NCBI GenBank assembly: GCA_028289365.1
Contig: JANQQM010000033.1
Span: forward strand, 62,001-126,000
Length of the DNA stretch: 64,000 nucleotides
Origin: Salaquimonas sp.
Lineage (GTDB): Bacteria; Pseudomonadota; Alphaproteobacteria; Rhizobiales; Rhizobiaceae
Direction: 5' to 3'
Positions 27,170 through 35,084 of the stretch are shown here, piece by piece; within the stretch, counting starts at the first letter, position 1, and every line of letters starts with the position of its first letter. The position numbers and the translations under genes are program-made. The notes beneath the pieces are model-generated. The model made no database searches, had not been told where the DNA came from, and saw nothing but the letters and a program-made list of their open reading frames with translations.

Positions 27170-28234
27170 ATGAAAAGAAGAAACCTATTAAAAGTTGGTG
27201 CAGTGGTACCGGCGATGGCGTTAGCCACTCCGGCAATCGCGCAGGGCAAGGTGGAGTGGAAATTACCGACGAGTTTTCCCGCGAAGGCTCCAGGTGTGGG
27301 AACGAATGTGACCAGTTTCGCAGCGCGTGTTTCGGCTATGACTGATGGCCGGCTGACACTCAAGGTATTTTCAGGCGGTGAGCTGGTGCCCCCATTTGGC
27401 GTAGAAGATGCCGTCCAGAATGGCACTGCCGAAATCGGGCATTCGACGCCATATTATTCCGCCGGCAAGAACTCCGCTATCCATTTCTTTTCAACGGTTC
27501 CGTTTGGCATGACCGCAACCGAGCATGTGGGCTGGTTGCGCTATGGCGGCGGTCAGGAGTTGTGGGATGAAATCTACGCAGAGCGCGACCTGAAACCGTT
27601 TTATTCCGGAAACTCCGGTGTGCAAGCTGCTGGTTGGTTCAAGAAAGAGATCAATTCGGTGGCCGATCTTGCCGGTCTGAATATGCGCATTGCCGGTTTG
27701 GGCGGCGAAGCGATGCGTAAATTGGGCGTCAATGCAGTTTTATTGCCGCCTCCGGAAATCTTCCCGGCTTTCCAGTCCGGTGCGATTGATGCAGCGGAAT
27801 GGGTCGGACCAATGCTCGATCAGGCTTTCGGTCTGAACAAGGTTGCCCAGCTTTGCTACGTACCGGCCTTTCATGAACCGGGCGCTGCCCTGGAAGTGGT
27901 CGTCAATCGTCAGGCTTATGAAGATCTGCCGAAAGATCTGCAGGCAGTTCTTGCCAATGCCGCAGAGGCTACTGCTCACGAAACGATTGCCCAGTTTGGA
28001 TATTTCAATGCCGTGGCATTTGCGCAGTTGAAGGAAGCCGGGGTTGATTTCAGAAACCTGCCTGCCGAGGTCGTTGCAGCCTTGCGGGAAGCGAGCAAAG
28101 AGGTGATGGCGGAACAGGCGGCTGCGAATCCGGTATTTGCCAATGTCATGGAGAGCTATGACAAGACCCTAGCAATAAGCAGGCAGTATGCCGCGGCGCT
28201 GGAGGCGCCCAGCATCATGCAGCGCGTAGGTTAG
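27170..28234 (+). CDS. TRAP transporter substrate-binding protein, TakP-like, Tat signal
   Basis: A 354-residue solute receptor. The N-terminus MKRRNLLKVGAVVPAMALATPAIAQG has a twin-arginine motif and a moderately hydrophobic core, so export by Tat is likely. The mature part has VKWKLPTSF-type opening, NMRIAGLGGEAMRKLGVNAV near residue 180 and IDAAEWVGPMLDQAFGL near residue 205, motifs of the TakP group that bind 2-oxo acids or lactate together with a metal ion (Glu-Trp pair in AEWVGP). Ligand class is therefore an inference from TakP. It lies 24 bases after dctM. Confidence 0.88.
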   Translation: MKRRNLLKVGAVVPAMALATPAIAQGKVEWKLPTSFPAKAPGVGTNVTSFAARVSAMTDGRLTLKVFSGGELVPPFGVEDAVQNGTAEIGHSTPYYSAGKNSAIHFFSTVPFGMTATEHVGWLRYGGGQELWDEIYAERDLKPFYSGNSGVQAAGWFKKEINSVADLAGLNMRIAGLGGEAMRKLGVNAVLLPPPEIFPAFQSGAIDAAEWVGPMLDQAFGLNKVAQLCYVPAFHEPGAALEVVVNRQAYEDLPKDLQAVLANAAEATAHETIAQFGYFNAVAFAQLKEAGVDFRNLPAEVVAALREASKEVMAEQAAANPVFANVMESYDKTLAISRQYAAALEAPSIMQRVG

Positions 28235-28257
28235 AAAAGAACCTGCTTATGCGGCCT

Positions 28258-29400
28258 TTAGCTCCGGGTGCCCGGTTTGCCAGGCCGGAGTACCATCAAG
28301 AATAACAACAAGACGGCAATGGTCATGAATTCCATGATCATTGCCGTTCTTTGAGGTAGTTCGATCATCGCACCGGAGATAACCGGTCCGACAATGCTGC
28401 CAAGCGTATAAAGCATGGCAATGGCGGCCATTGCGGAAGGAATTGTCGATCGCTCCAGATCGCGTCCGGCCTGGATCACCGCAAGCGTGTTGAACCCTCC
28501 GGCGGCCCCGCCCATAAGAAAAAGGGCCGGCAAGAGTACCCAGATTTCATCTTGATAAAAAACTGCAAGGGCACCGGTCACAACAATGGCCAGAGCACAA
28601 AGCATTTGGGCAAATCGGTAGCCTTTGCGGTCGGAAATATAACCAAGCGGCGGCTGGAGAACAGTGCCACCAAAACCGAATGCGCTTACCAGCAATGCGC
28701 TTGTCGCCAGGTTCAGGCCAAAGCTTTCGAAGTACAGGGGAAACAGGGCAATCGCGGAGTTCTCGATGAACCCCGCCACGAATGCCGCAGCCAACGCAAC
28801 AAATATCAGGCTGTAGGGAATGCTTGTCGGTTTTTTTTCTGATGGCGGCTCTGCAGATATGGATGCCCTGGCGGCAAGCAGGGAAAACAGCAGCTGGCCG
28901 GCCACCGCAATGACAATGCAGGACCACAGCACGCCTTCGAGGCTGAAGAAGACAAAAAGCAATGGTGCGATTGCAATGCCCAGACCCATGAGGGCTTCGT
29001 GGAGCCCAATCATCCTGCCCCGGTTTTGGGTGCTGCTCAATTCGACGACGAGTGAATCACAGGATACCCAACGGATTATCAGGCCAATTCCCATGAGAAT
29101 TGCAGAAAGCAGAACAACAGGGTGAGCCGTTGAGGTTAGTAACAAAACGACTGCAGCGCCGGTAGCCAGTGATGAGGATGCGTTGGCGGCATTAAATCCG
29201 GTCTGGCGGATCAGACGTGGTACGACAGGGCCAACCAACAGTACTGCCACCCATGAAATCGCAAGGAAGATACCGATCGTGAATCCGTCCACGCCCTGAT
29301 TAGACAGTATCTGTGCAATCAGTATCGGAAATACGCCTACTTGTATTATCTGGAATAATAACGAAGCAGAAAATAAATATAGTATTATTCCACTTACCAA
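28258..29400 (-). CDS. MFS transporter
   Basis: A 380-residue major facilitator permease with about 12 hydrophobic segments. The loop after helix 8 reads PPLGYISDRKGYRFAQML, a clear MFS loop 8-9 motif; the first-half equivalent is degenerate (GPVVPRLIRQTGFN). The family includes drug and small-metabolite exporters as well as sugar permeases, so direction is unclear. It faces away from the unknown gene at 29622 across a palindrome-rich region, and the nearest regulator gene is the MarR protein at 30677. An exporter controlled by MarR would be a familiar arrangement, but that is inference. Confidence 0.85.
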   Translation of the reverse strand: MVSGIILYLFSASLLFQIIQVGVFPILIAQILSNQGVDGFTIGIFLAISWVAVLLVGPVVPRLIRQTGFNAANASSSLATGAAVVLLLTSTAHPVVLLSAILMGIGLIIRWVSCDSLVVELSSTQNRGRMIGLHEALMGLGIAIAPLLFVFFSLEGVLWSCIVIAVAGQLLFSLLAARASISAEPPSEKKPTSIPYSLIFVALAAAFVAGFIENSAIALFPLYFESFGLNLATSALLVSAFGFGGTVLQPPLGYISDRKGYRFAQMLCALAIVVTGALAVFYQDEIWVLLPALFLMGGAAGGFNTLAVIQAGRDLERSTIPSAMAAIAMLYTLGSIVGPVISGAMIELPQRTAMIMEFMTIAVLLLFLMVLRPGKPGTRS

Positions 29401-29470
29401 ATTTCGCTACCCTTACCAGGTGTACTTAAATTTTTAGCAAATATTTTAATTTTCATTATACTTAAACACG

Positions 29471-29491
29471 AATTATTCAAACAGAATAATT
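29471..29491. promoter_or_regulatory. AT-rich perfect palindrome upstream of MFS gene
   Basis: AATTATTC-AAACA-GAATAATT, two perfect 8-base arms around a 5-base centre, lies 71 bases before the MFS start. It looks like an operator for the MFS promoter. It differs from the TATGTAT-type palindrome found further right. Confidence 0.45.
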
Positions 29492-29570
29492 TATTCTCCT
29501 GTTATGCGGATCTAATATACGGCCAGGTTTTTCCGCAGCATATGGAACATCCAGATTGCATCTGGTCATG

Positions 29571-29621
29571 GGTACCACCTGTGTTTTATATGTATAGTAC
29601 ATAGGAAAGACAGGTGGTACC
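29571..29621 (+). promoter_or_regulatory. Concentric double inverted repeat holding the ribosome site of the 321-aa gene
   Basis: The outer arms GGTACCACCTGT (29571-29582) and ACAGGTGGTACC (29610-29621) are perfect 12-base complements. In the 27-base loop lies a second dyad TATGTA-TAG-TACATA (29589-29603). Both are centred on base 29596. The right outer arm ends directly at the ATG (29622) and contains the only Shine-Dalgarno-like run, AGGTGG. In DNA this may be a regulator site; in RNA the outer stem would hide the ribosome site. Which of the two operates cannot be told from sequence. Confidence 0.7.
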
Positions 29622-30587
29622 ATGATAAATCAAGAAATTTTCAAAACTTCGAAGTCCCGTTGCCCAATGCATAAGGCGCGCAATTACGTGCCAAGGCGCT
29701 GGAGTCCGAAAACCCTACGACAAAAAAGTGATGATGTTGTGCTCGCCGAAGTGCAGGAATGGATGAAAAAAACGCTTCCCTGTGTCGCCGGCAGGCGGGA
29801 ATTCAATCGTGGCAATTACATGTTGCAGGTAGCAACGAGGAAATCGGTTCCTGGCATCGTGTCAAAATTCAAACACGCGCTCGAAAACAGGGAAGCTGTC
29901 GCCTGCCTGTTCATTTTCAATGATCATCGTTTCTATCGCGGGAAATCGAATGTCGGAGACGCATTCAGATATCTGGCAGAGCAGATGTCTGAGATTACAT
30001 CTGTTTCTCCTGATGATCTCGCAAATGGTGCGGCTCTGACGACCAGCATCGAACTCAATTGTCCCGTAACAAACTTGCGTACTGTCTATGATGATTTTGA
30101 ATGCATCGCATTCTGCCCACAATCAGACGACGAGCAGGACAAACTGTATGACCCGATGATGGCGATGCCTTACCCTTGCGTAAACATGTCGTCGGATGTT
30201 TACGGATTTTCACAATTTGTACGCACGAGTGCACTCTCAAGCTGGAACTGTGAAGTATATCAACAAAAGGACATAGAGAAGATCGAAAAACTGTTTAGAG
30301 TTTGTGTCGATCGCTGGCAAAGAGTTGCCACTATGACTATTTATAACTATGAGGCAGTAACGAATACAAAAATATGCCCGGTCCTAGTAACTTCAGATGG
30401 AGACTATTGGATTGCAGGTCATAAAGACCCGGCATTTGCGGAGCAGGAAAAAGCTGCCCACAAACACGAATTGCCGTCTGTATACGGAAAGCGTATCGTT
30501 GAGGGATGGATGGAATATTTTCGCAATGGCCAAACTTATCGTGCCCACGGCATGGCGCGCGATGGATTACCTGTGGAAATGGTCTGA
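29622..30587 (+). CDS. Protein of unknown function (321 aa), possible distant YqcI/YcgG relative
   Basis: I do not recognise this protein with confidence. It is soluble, with no signal peptide or membrane helix, and unusually rich in cysteine (for example SRCPM, LPCVAGRREFNRG, FECIAFCPQ, YPCVNM, RVCVDRW). The segment EWMKKTLPCVAGRREFNRGN near residues 46-65 recalls the FPC..(A/G)..G.. opening of the YqcI/YcgG family, some members of which are heme-dependent N-hydroxylases such as GntA, but the rest aligns poorly by eye. The start lies directly behind an inverted repeat that carries its ribosome site. Downstream on the same strand is a MarR regulator; upstream and divergent is an MFS permease. 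Confidence 0.6.
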   Translation: MINQEIFKTSKSRCPMHKARNYVPRRWSPKTLRQKSDDVVLAEVQEWMKKTLPCVAGRREFNRGNYMLQVATRKSVPGIVSKFKHALENREAVACLFIFNDHRFYRGKSNVGDAFRYLAEQMSEITSVSPDDLANGAALTTSIELNCPVTNLRTVYDDFECIAFCPQSDDEQDKLYDPMMAMPYPCVNMSSDVYGFSQFVRTSALSSWNCEVYQQKDIEKIEKLFRVCVDRWQRVATMTIYNYEAVTNTKICPVLVTSDGDYWIAGHKDPAFAEQEKAAHKHELPSVYGKRIVEGWMEYFRNGQTYRAHGMARDGLPVEMV

Positions 30588-30637
30588 TAAATTAACCCAC
30601 AATGAACAATATCAGTGATTATATCATCTTATAGTAG

Positions 30638-30664
30638 TATATATGCAATATTCAATTATATATA
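30638..30664. promoter_or_regulatory. AT-rich dyad upstream of marR
   Basis: Arms TATATAT and ATATATA flank a 13-base centre in a very AT-rich stretch just before the MarR gene. It could be an autoregulatory site or simply a promoter-rich AT tract; it does not match the TATGTAT palindromes on either side closely. Confidence 0.3.
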
Positions 30665-30676
30665 GAATAGAATAGC

Positions 30677-31288
30677 ATGAGTAAGGAGAATGGAATGGGG
30701 TATACGGACTTGAAAAGCCCAAATGTTCCCAGAGATTTGTTTTTGGGAAATGTTTTGGGAGCTTTTTCGAGAGCGTTGTGTGACAAGATGGACAGGGCTG
30801 TATGCGCTGCGACCGGTCGCAACACCACTGCCTGTTATGCCATTGTACAAATTGGTTCGGAACCTGGTTCCTCGATCGAAGTCTTGCGGAGGATGCTCGG
30901 ATTAGAGCATTCTTCGGTTGTACGATTACTGGACCGGCTTGAGAGAGCGAATCTTGTAAACCGCATTCGCGGTACCGAATGTGACCAGCGGAAAGTTTGC
31001 ATCTTTCTTACAGATGATGGTGAGCGCGAGTTTACCAAAATCCTGGATGCGCGCCGTGAGGTCCTGGACCGAGCCATGGCGAGGCTCAATGATGCAGACA
31101 AGGAATTTCTCTTGTCCTTGATCCACAAATTGATGCCAGAGGTGGTCGATTGCGGAGATGACCAGCACATAGTTTGCAGGCTTTGCGACCTGGAAAAATG
31201 TCCCCAAGATCGGTGTCCGGTCAATCTGGCCTACCCCGATAACATGGACATCGTCGAGGTCCCCTTCAAACGCCGTGAGAATTTCTGA
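30677..31288 (+). CDS. MarR family regulator with C-terminal cysteine cluster
   Basis: A 203-residue winged-helix repressor of the MarR family. The DNA-binding core spans about residues 50-110, with recognition helix in LEHSSVVRLLDRLERANLVNR and wing in GTECDQRKVCIFLTDDG. Beyond the normal C-terminal dimer helix there is an added tail, VCRLCDLEKCPQDRCPVN (about 172-189), with the spacing C-x2-C-x4-C-x4-C, well suited to bind a metal or iron-sulfur centre or to form disulfides. Total length is some 50 residues above a plain MarR. Palindromes of one type lie upstream of the genes on both sides, so it is the best candidate for their regulator. Confidence 0.85.
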   Translation: MSKENGMGYTDLKSPNVPRDLFLGNVLGAFSRALCDKMDRAVCAATGRNTTACYAIVQIGSEPGSSIEVLRRMLGLEHSSVVRLLDRLERANLVNRIRGTECDQRKVCIFLTDDGEREFTKILDARREVLDRAMARLNDADKEFLLSLIHKLMPEVVDCGDDQHIVCRLCDLEKCPQDRCPVNLAYPDNMDIVEVPFKRRENF

Positions 31289-31294
31289 GCCAAA

Positions 31295-31603
31295 CTAGTT
31301 ATCGGACATCATTCGCACCTGATCGGTGTGCTTTCTGTCCAAGAGTTCCAGGCAGTTCATCACGAGATGATCGCGTTCGCAGATTTCGTAGATCATCTTT
31401 ATTGCAAACAGCCGAATTTCTTCGCTGTCATCCTCGTTGTTCACCGGAAACGAGCAAATCCTGTCGAATAGTTTGCTGACGGAGCTATCTATCAGGGCAA
31501 CTTCCGAGTCTTCCCCTCCCTCTTCGATTGTTTGACGTAGCTTCTTTCTGACAGTCTCGAACTCCCGTATCAACGCTTTCAGTTGTTTATTGTTATTTGC
31601 CAT
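31295..31603 (-). CDS. Small acidic helical protein of unknown function
   Basis: A 102-residue protein, convergent with the MarR gene and separated from it by 6 bases. It is predicted by eye to be all-helical, with a basic N-terminal heptad-like stretch (KQLKALIREFETVRKKLRQTIEE) and an acidic middle. No family recognised. The ATG is preceded by only a weak AGAGA. A perfect palindrome lies 81-95 bases upstream of the start and is nearly identical to the one before the 321-aa gene, which argues that this ORF is a real, regulated gene. Confidence 0.55.
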   Translation of the reverse strand: MANNNKQLKALIREFETVRKKLRQTIEEGGEDSEVALIDSSVSKLFDRICSFPVNNEDDSEEIRLFAIKMIYEICERDHLVMNCLELLDRKHTDQVRMMSDN

Positions 31604-31683
31604 CGTGATAAATCTCTAAAAGTATAATATCTAATGTAAAAGCTACGATATATTATGACAAGTTTGCAAGAATTTACTATTTG

Positions 31684-31698
31684 TATGTATAATACATA
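31684..31698. promoter_or_regulatory. Palindrome TATGTAT-A-ATACATA, second copy of the shared operator
   Basis: A perfect 7+1+7 palindrome upstream of the 102-aa gene. It equals the inner palindrome at 29589-29603 in 14 of 15 bases. A wider dyad TACTAT/ATAGTA (31675-31680 and 31696-31701) overlaps it. No outer 12-base arms are present here. Likely binding site of a dimeric regulator, the MarR protein being the nearest candidate. Confidence 0.6.
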
Positions 31699-31826
31699 GT
31701 ATTACTTGATTGTTCTGAACTTTCTAACTCATAAATGATTGGCTATCTGCATTTAATTTGCAGCTATCAATTCAATGTCTGGGGTGAAGTTGCCTGGGAT
31801 TTCAGAAAACCTGGCTTGGCGACAAG

Positions 31827-32546
31827 TTAAAAATCTCGAAAGCGTGCCGGGTTCAGGCTGGCCTGAAACCAGCAGACAAAATTGTAGATGGAATATACAG
31901 GCAGATTGGTGGCGGTGCGGATATCAGCCGCATAGGGCGTCATATTCGTACATTCCAGCACGATCGCGCCGAGATCCGGATGGTCGTTCATCAATGATGT
32001 TGCCGCATTCACATTGTCTTTTCTAGCCGTCTCGACGTCCATCCTGGTCTCATTGCCAAGGATTACCCGGGTAAATTCCTCTCCATGTTCGGTCGTCGCA
32101 ATGGGGGTGCCTTTCGGAACGCCCGCCTTTTCGAGATGTTCCTCGCTAAGTGTAGAGGCTGATATCGTCAAGATACCCGTGCGTTTGCCGCTCGGAAGGA
32201 TCCGGTTGACCAGGTCCACCTGCAATAGGGAGGACGTGATTACAGGAACTGGAACCGCAGCTGCAATCTCTTCCTGAAAAAGCGAGAGAAAACCGCAATT
32301 CGTGGTAATTCCGTCGACACCGTCCGCGACGAGATCCTGCGCGCCTTCAATGAAATTCTCGAGCAGGCCCTCTGCATTCCGGCGGACGACGCGGTCGGGT
32401 GTGGCAGAACGTACAATCCGGTAATGCACAGGGAAGGGCCATGTAAGCGCATTGCCCATATCGCCCGGAATACGCGGAAATTTTGCGTCCAGCATGAGGA
32501 TGCCGACCGATGCGCCATAGATTGATTTTCCGCCAATCGCTGTCAT
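31827..32546 (-). CDS. Aspartate/glutamate racemase family protein
   Basis: A 239-residue protein of the Asp/Glu/hydantoin racemase superfamily. The two active-site cysteine loops are DGITTNCGFLSLF (about residues 78-90) and IVLECTNMTPYA (about 195-206). The family also holds maleate isomerases and arylmalonate decarboxylases, so racemase activity is not assured. It lies one base after the GntR regulator gene on the same strand and divergently from the ThDP enzyme gene, at the edge of a catabolic locus. Confidence 0.82.
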   Translation of the reverse strand: MTAIGGKSIYGASVGILMLDAKFPRIPGDMGNALTWPFPVHYRIVRSATPDRVVRRNAEGLLENFIEGAQDLVADGVDGITTNCGFLSLFQEEIAAAVPVPVITSSLLQVDLVNRILPSGKRTGILTISASTLSEEHLEKAGVPKGTPIATTEHGEEFTRVILGNETRMDVETARKDNVNAATSLMNDHPDLGAIVLECTNMTPYAADIRTATNLPVYSIYNFVCWFQASLNPARFRDF

Positions 32547-32547
32547 C

Positions 32548-33249
32548 TCAGTTTTCCTCTACGGCAAATTGACGATCAAAAAGTTCCTCGGTGCCGGGCA
32601 TGTAAATATTGGAGTAGCTTTCCTTTACGGCCATGACGATCTGATCGAGGCGCTTTTCAATATGTGCCTGCATGACCTCTGCGGCGCGGTCAGAATCGCG
32701 ATCCTCGATCGCTGCCATGATCTGCTTGTGTTCGTTCTTGGTTGCTTTTACCCGCGCAGACATGTCCACCCACCTGACAAAGCGTATTCGTTCGTTGATC
32801 CGCGACAATTGCCTTTCAAGCTCCTTGTTGCCCGAAAGCCCTGCAATCTCCATGTGAAACGCTTCGTCAAAAGCGGTGACTTCGCGAACCGATTTGCCGA
32901 TATAGGTCAAGCCATTTGCCTGGAGATTATTCCTCAGCGTCTCAATGCCCTCACTACTCGCGCGTTTGCATGCCAGCCGGACTGAAGCAACTTCGATAAT
33001 TTCCCGCAACTCGTAAAGTTCATGGATCGTTTCGGGATCAAGCGGCCTGCAGAAGAAGCCCTTGCCGGGATTAAAGTCGATCAACCGCTCGGCAACGAGC
33101 CTGTTCAGTGCTTCACGCAATGGTGTGCGGCTCGCGTCAAGATCCCGCGCCAGCGCTACCTCGTTGATGCGCTCGCCGGGACGGATCCGGAAATCCACCG
33201 CCATATCCTTCAGCTTGTTGTAGAGTGCTTCTACGCGACCTTCACTCAT
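32548..33249 (-). CDS. GntR family regulator, FCD-type
   Basis: A 233-residue repressor with an N-terminal winged helix (PGERINEVALARDLDASRTPLREALNRL, residues about 22-50) and an all-helical FCD ligand domain with the metal-binding pattern Asp...His...His (ELREIIEVASVRLA, FHMEIAGLSGN, HKQIMAAIEDRD). The ORF track uses a TTG; the ATG at 33249 with GAGG upstream is better. It is divergent from a seven-gene catabolic and transport operon. FCD regulators usually sense the organic acid their target operon degrades. Confidence 0.88.
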   Translation of the reverse strand: MSEGRVEALYNKLKDMAVDFRIRPGERINEVALARDLDASRTPLREALNRLVAERLIDFNPGKGFFCRPLDPETIHELYELREIIEVASVRLACKRASSEGIETLRNNLQANGLTYIGKSVREVTAFDEAFHMEIAGLSGNKELERQLSRINERIRFVRWVDMSARVKATKNEHKQIMAAIEDRDSDRAAEVMQAHIEKRLDQIVMAVKESYSNIYMPGTEELFDRQFAVEEN

Positions 33250-33279
33250 TTGTGCCTCGAGGTTCAATCAGATTTACAG

Positions 33280-33285
33280 TTGACA
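33280..33285 (+). promoter_or_regulatory. Possible -35 element for the catabolic operon
   Basis: A TTGACA hexamer lies about 100 bases before the ThDP enzyme start. The -10 partner is unclear; CAAGAT at the 17-base spacing matches the consensus at three of six positions. The palindromes next to it would then cover the -10 and start-site region. Confidence 0.3.
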
Positions 33286-33306
33286 CACGATGGTACAGTT
33301 TGCAAG

Positions 33307-33324
33307 ATACAGAACTGTATACAG
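33307..33324. promoter_or_regulatory. Overlapping palindromes, probable GntR operator
   Basis: Two dyads overlap: ATACAG-AA-CTGTAT at 33307-33320 and the perfect CTGTATACAG at 33315-33324. The second contains TGTATACA, which fits the general TnGTnnnACnA pattern of FCD-type GntR sites. It stands between the divergent GntR gene and the ThDP operon, where such a repressor would act on both. Confidence 0.5.
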
Positions 33325-33383
33325 GCCTGCGCTCAGAAAAAATTGATTGTGCAGGCCTCTCAAGTTTCGGGATTGGAAAATTC

Positions 33384-35084
33384 ATGGCGGCTGAACGATC
33401 GAACCAGATGACGGGGGGCGAGGCGCTGGTTCGAATGTTGGAGGCCCATGGCGTTACGCATATGTTCGGGCTCTGCGGTGATACCACCTTGCCGTTTTAT
33501 GATGCCCTGGCAAGGCTGGATCATGATATCACGCATTTGCTGACACGTGATGAACGCCATGCTGGTTACATGGCCGACGGTTATGCAAGAGTGACCGGAA
33601 AACCCGGTGTGTGTGAGGGACCATCCGGTGGCGGAGCGACCTACATTTTGCCGGGTGTTGTCGAGGCGAATGAGAGTTCCATCCCCATCCTTGCGATAAC
33701 CTCCGATATCGCGACCACGTCGCGCGGACGGTTTGCGTTGACCGAACTGGATCAGACCGCATTGTTTCGACCGCTAACCAAGTGGAATGCTTCGCTTGAT
33801 GATGCCGGGCGACTGCCGGCCATGGTTCGTAGCGCCTTTCGGGCAATGACAACCGGAAGGCCGGGTTCTGCGCATCTTGCATTGCCCTTTGACACCCAAA
33901 AGGCCCCGGTGGATCAGGCGGAAATCTGGGCGGATGATCGGCATCGCTATTTTCCATCTGAACGGACCGCGCCGGATCCAGAGGCGATTGCCGAGGCGGC
34001 AAATCTTCTTGCAAATGCCAAGTCAGCCGTTGCAATTTGTGGCGGCGGACCGGTTATTGCCGGAGCATTTGAGGTGTTGAAACAACTTGCCGATCTGCTG
34101 GACATGCCGGTGGCCACCACTGTTTCCGGACAGGGGATCATTGCGGAAACCGATGAACTTTCCCTGGGCGTAACCGGCTCAAATGGGGGTAGTCCGGCGA
34201 CGCGTGCGGTGGTCGATGGTGCGGATGTCGTGGTCTTTATCGGTTGCCGCGCCGGCTCGGTGACGACGGAACGCTGGAGTTCTCCTGCGAAAGACGCCAC
34301 GATCATCCATATCGACTGCGATCCTCAAGTAATTGGTGCCAATTATTCGACAGCCGTAGCCATCTGTTCAGATGCAAAGCTTGCACTGGCCGCACTGGTT
34401 CAAGAAGTGCAGAAGAAATCCGGATTATCCGGCCAGGATGGCAAGTCCCGAGCGAAAGCTGCATGGGCAGATAAACTATCGGATTTCGAGCAGCTCGCGA
34501 TTTCCGACGAGACGCCAATCCGGCCGGAGCGCGTGATCGCCGCATTATCAAGACAACTCGATGATGATGCGATCATTGTCGCTGATCCGGGCACACCGTG
34601 TCCCTATTTTTCTGCGCATTACCGGTGGCGTGTAGCAGGGAGAAATTTTATCACAAATCGTGCCCATGGTGCCTTGGGCTATGCCTTGGCGGCGTCCATG
34701 GGTGCCCATACAGGCCGGTCGAATGTAAAAACCGTCGCTGTCATGGGTGACGGGTCCTTTGGCTTTTGCTGCGGTGAGTTTGAAACCATGATCCGGTATC
34801 GCATGCCGATCATGAGTGTTGTCTTCTCAAATGCCACTTATGGCTGGATCAAGGCTGGCCAGAATTCAGGATTTGGAAAACGATTCTACAATGTGGATTT
34901 TGACCGGACCGACCATGCGGCCGTGGCCAGTGCGTTCGGTGTAAAATCCTGGCGGGTCGAGAATCCTGACGATCTGGACCGGGTTTTCAAGGAGGCCCTG
35001 GCGCATGATGGCCCGACACTGGTGGATGTGATCTCGCAGCCATTGCATGAGGCAGCCGCGCCAGTGTCGGAATGGGTTGCATAA
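33384..35084 (+). CDS. Thiamine diphosphate-dependent enzyme, acetolactate synthase-like
   Basis: A 566-residue three-domain ThDP enzyme. Domain 1 holds the cofactor-activating Glu in [20 protein letters not shown] (about 48-67), the middle domain has [11 protein letters not shown], and domain 3 has the ThDP/Mg motif [20 protein letters not shown] ending in FSNATYGW (about 455-490). The family includes acetolactate synthases, 2-oxo-acid decarboxylases and sulfoacetaldehyde acetyltransferase. I cannot fix the substrate. The ORF-track start lies in the divergent control region; the ATG at 33384 gives a normal N-terminus [19 protein letters not shown]. The next gene starts inside or just after its stop. 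Confidence 0.85.
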   Translation: MAAERSNQMTGGEALVRMLEAHGVTHMFGLCGDTTLPFYDALARLDHDITHLLTRDERHAGYMADGYARVTGKPGVCEGPSGGGATYILPGVVEANESSIPILAITSDIATTSRGRFALTELDQTALFRPLTKWNASLDDAGRLPAMVRSAFRAMTTGRPGSAHLALPFDTQKAPVDQAEIWADDRHRYFPSERTAPDPEAIAEAANLLANAKSAVAICGGGPVIAGAFEVLKQLADLLDMPVATTVSGQGIIAETDELSLGVTGSNGGSPATRAVVDGADVVVFIGCRAGSVTTERWSSPAKDATIIHIDCDPQVIGANYSTAVAICSDAKLALAALVQEVQKKSGLSGQDGKSRAKAAWADKLSDFEQLAISDETPIRPERVIAALSRQLDDDAIIVADPGTPCPYFSAHYRWRVAGRNFITNRAHGALGYALAASMGAHTGRSNVKTVAVMGDGSFGFCCGEFETMIRYRMPIMSVVFSNATYGWIKAGQNSGFGKRFYNVDFDRTDHAAVASAFGVKSWRVENPDDLDRVFKEALAHDGPTLVDVISQPLHEAAAPVSEWVA

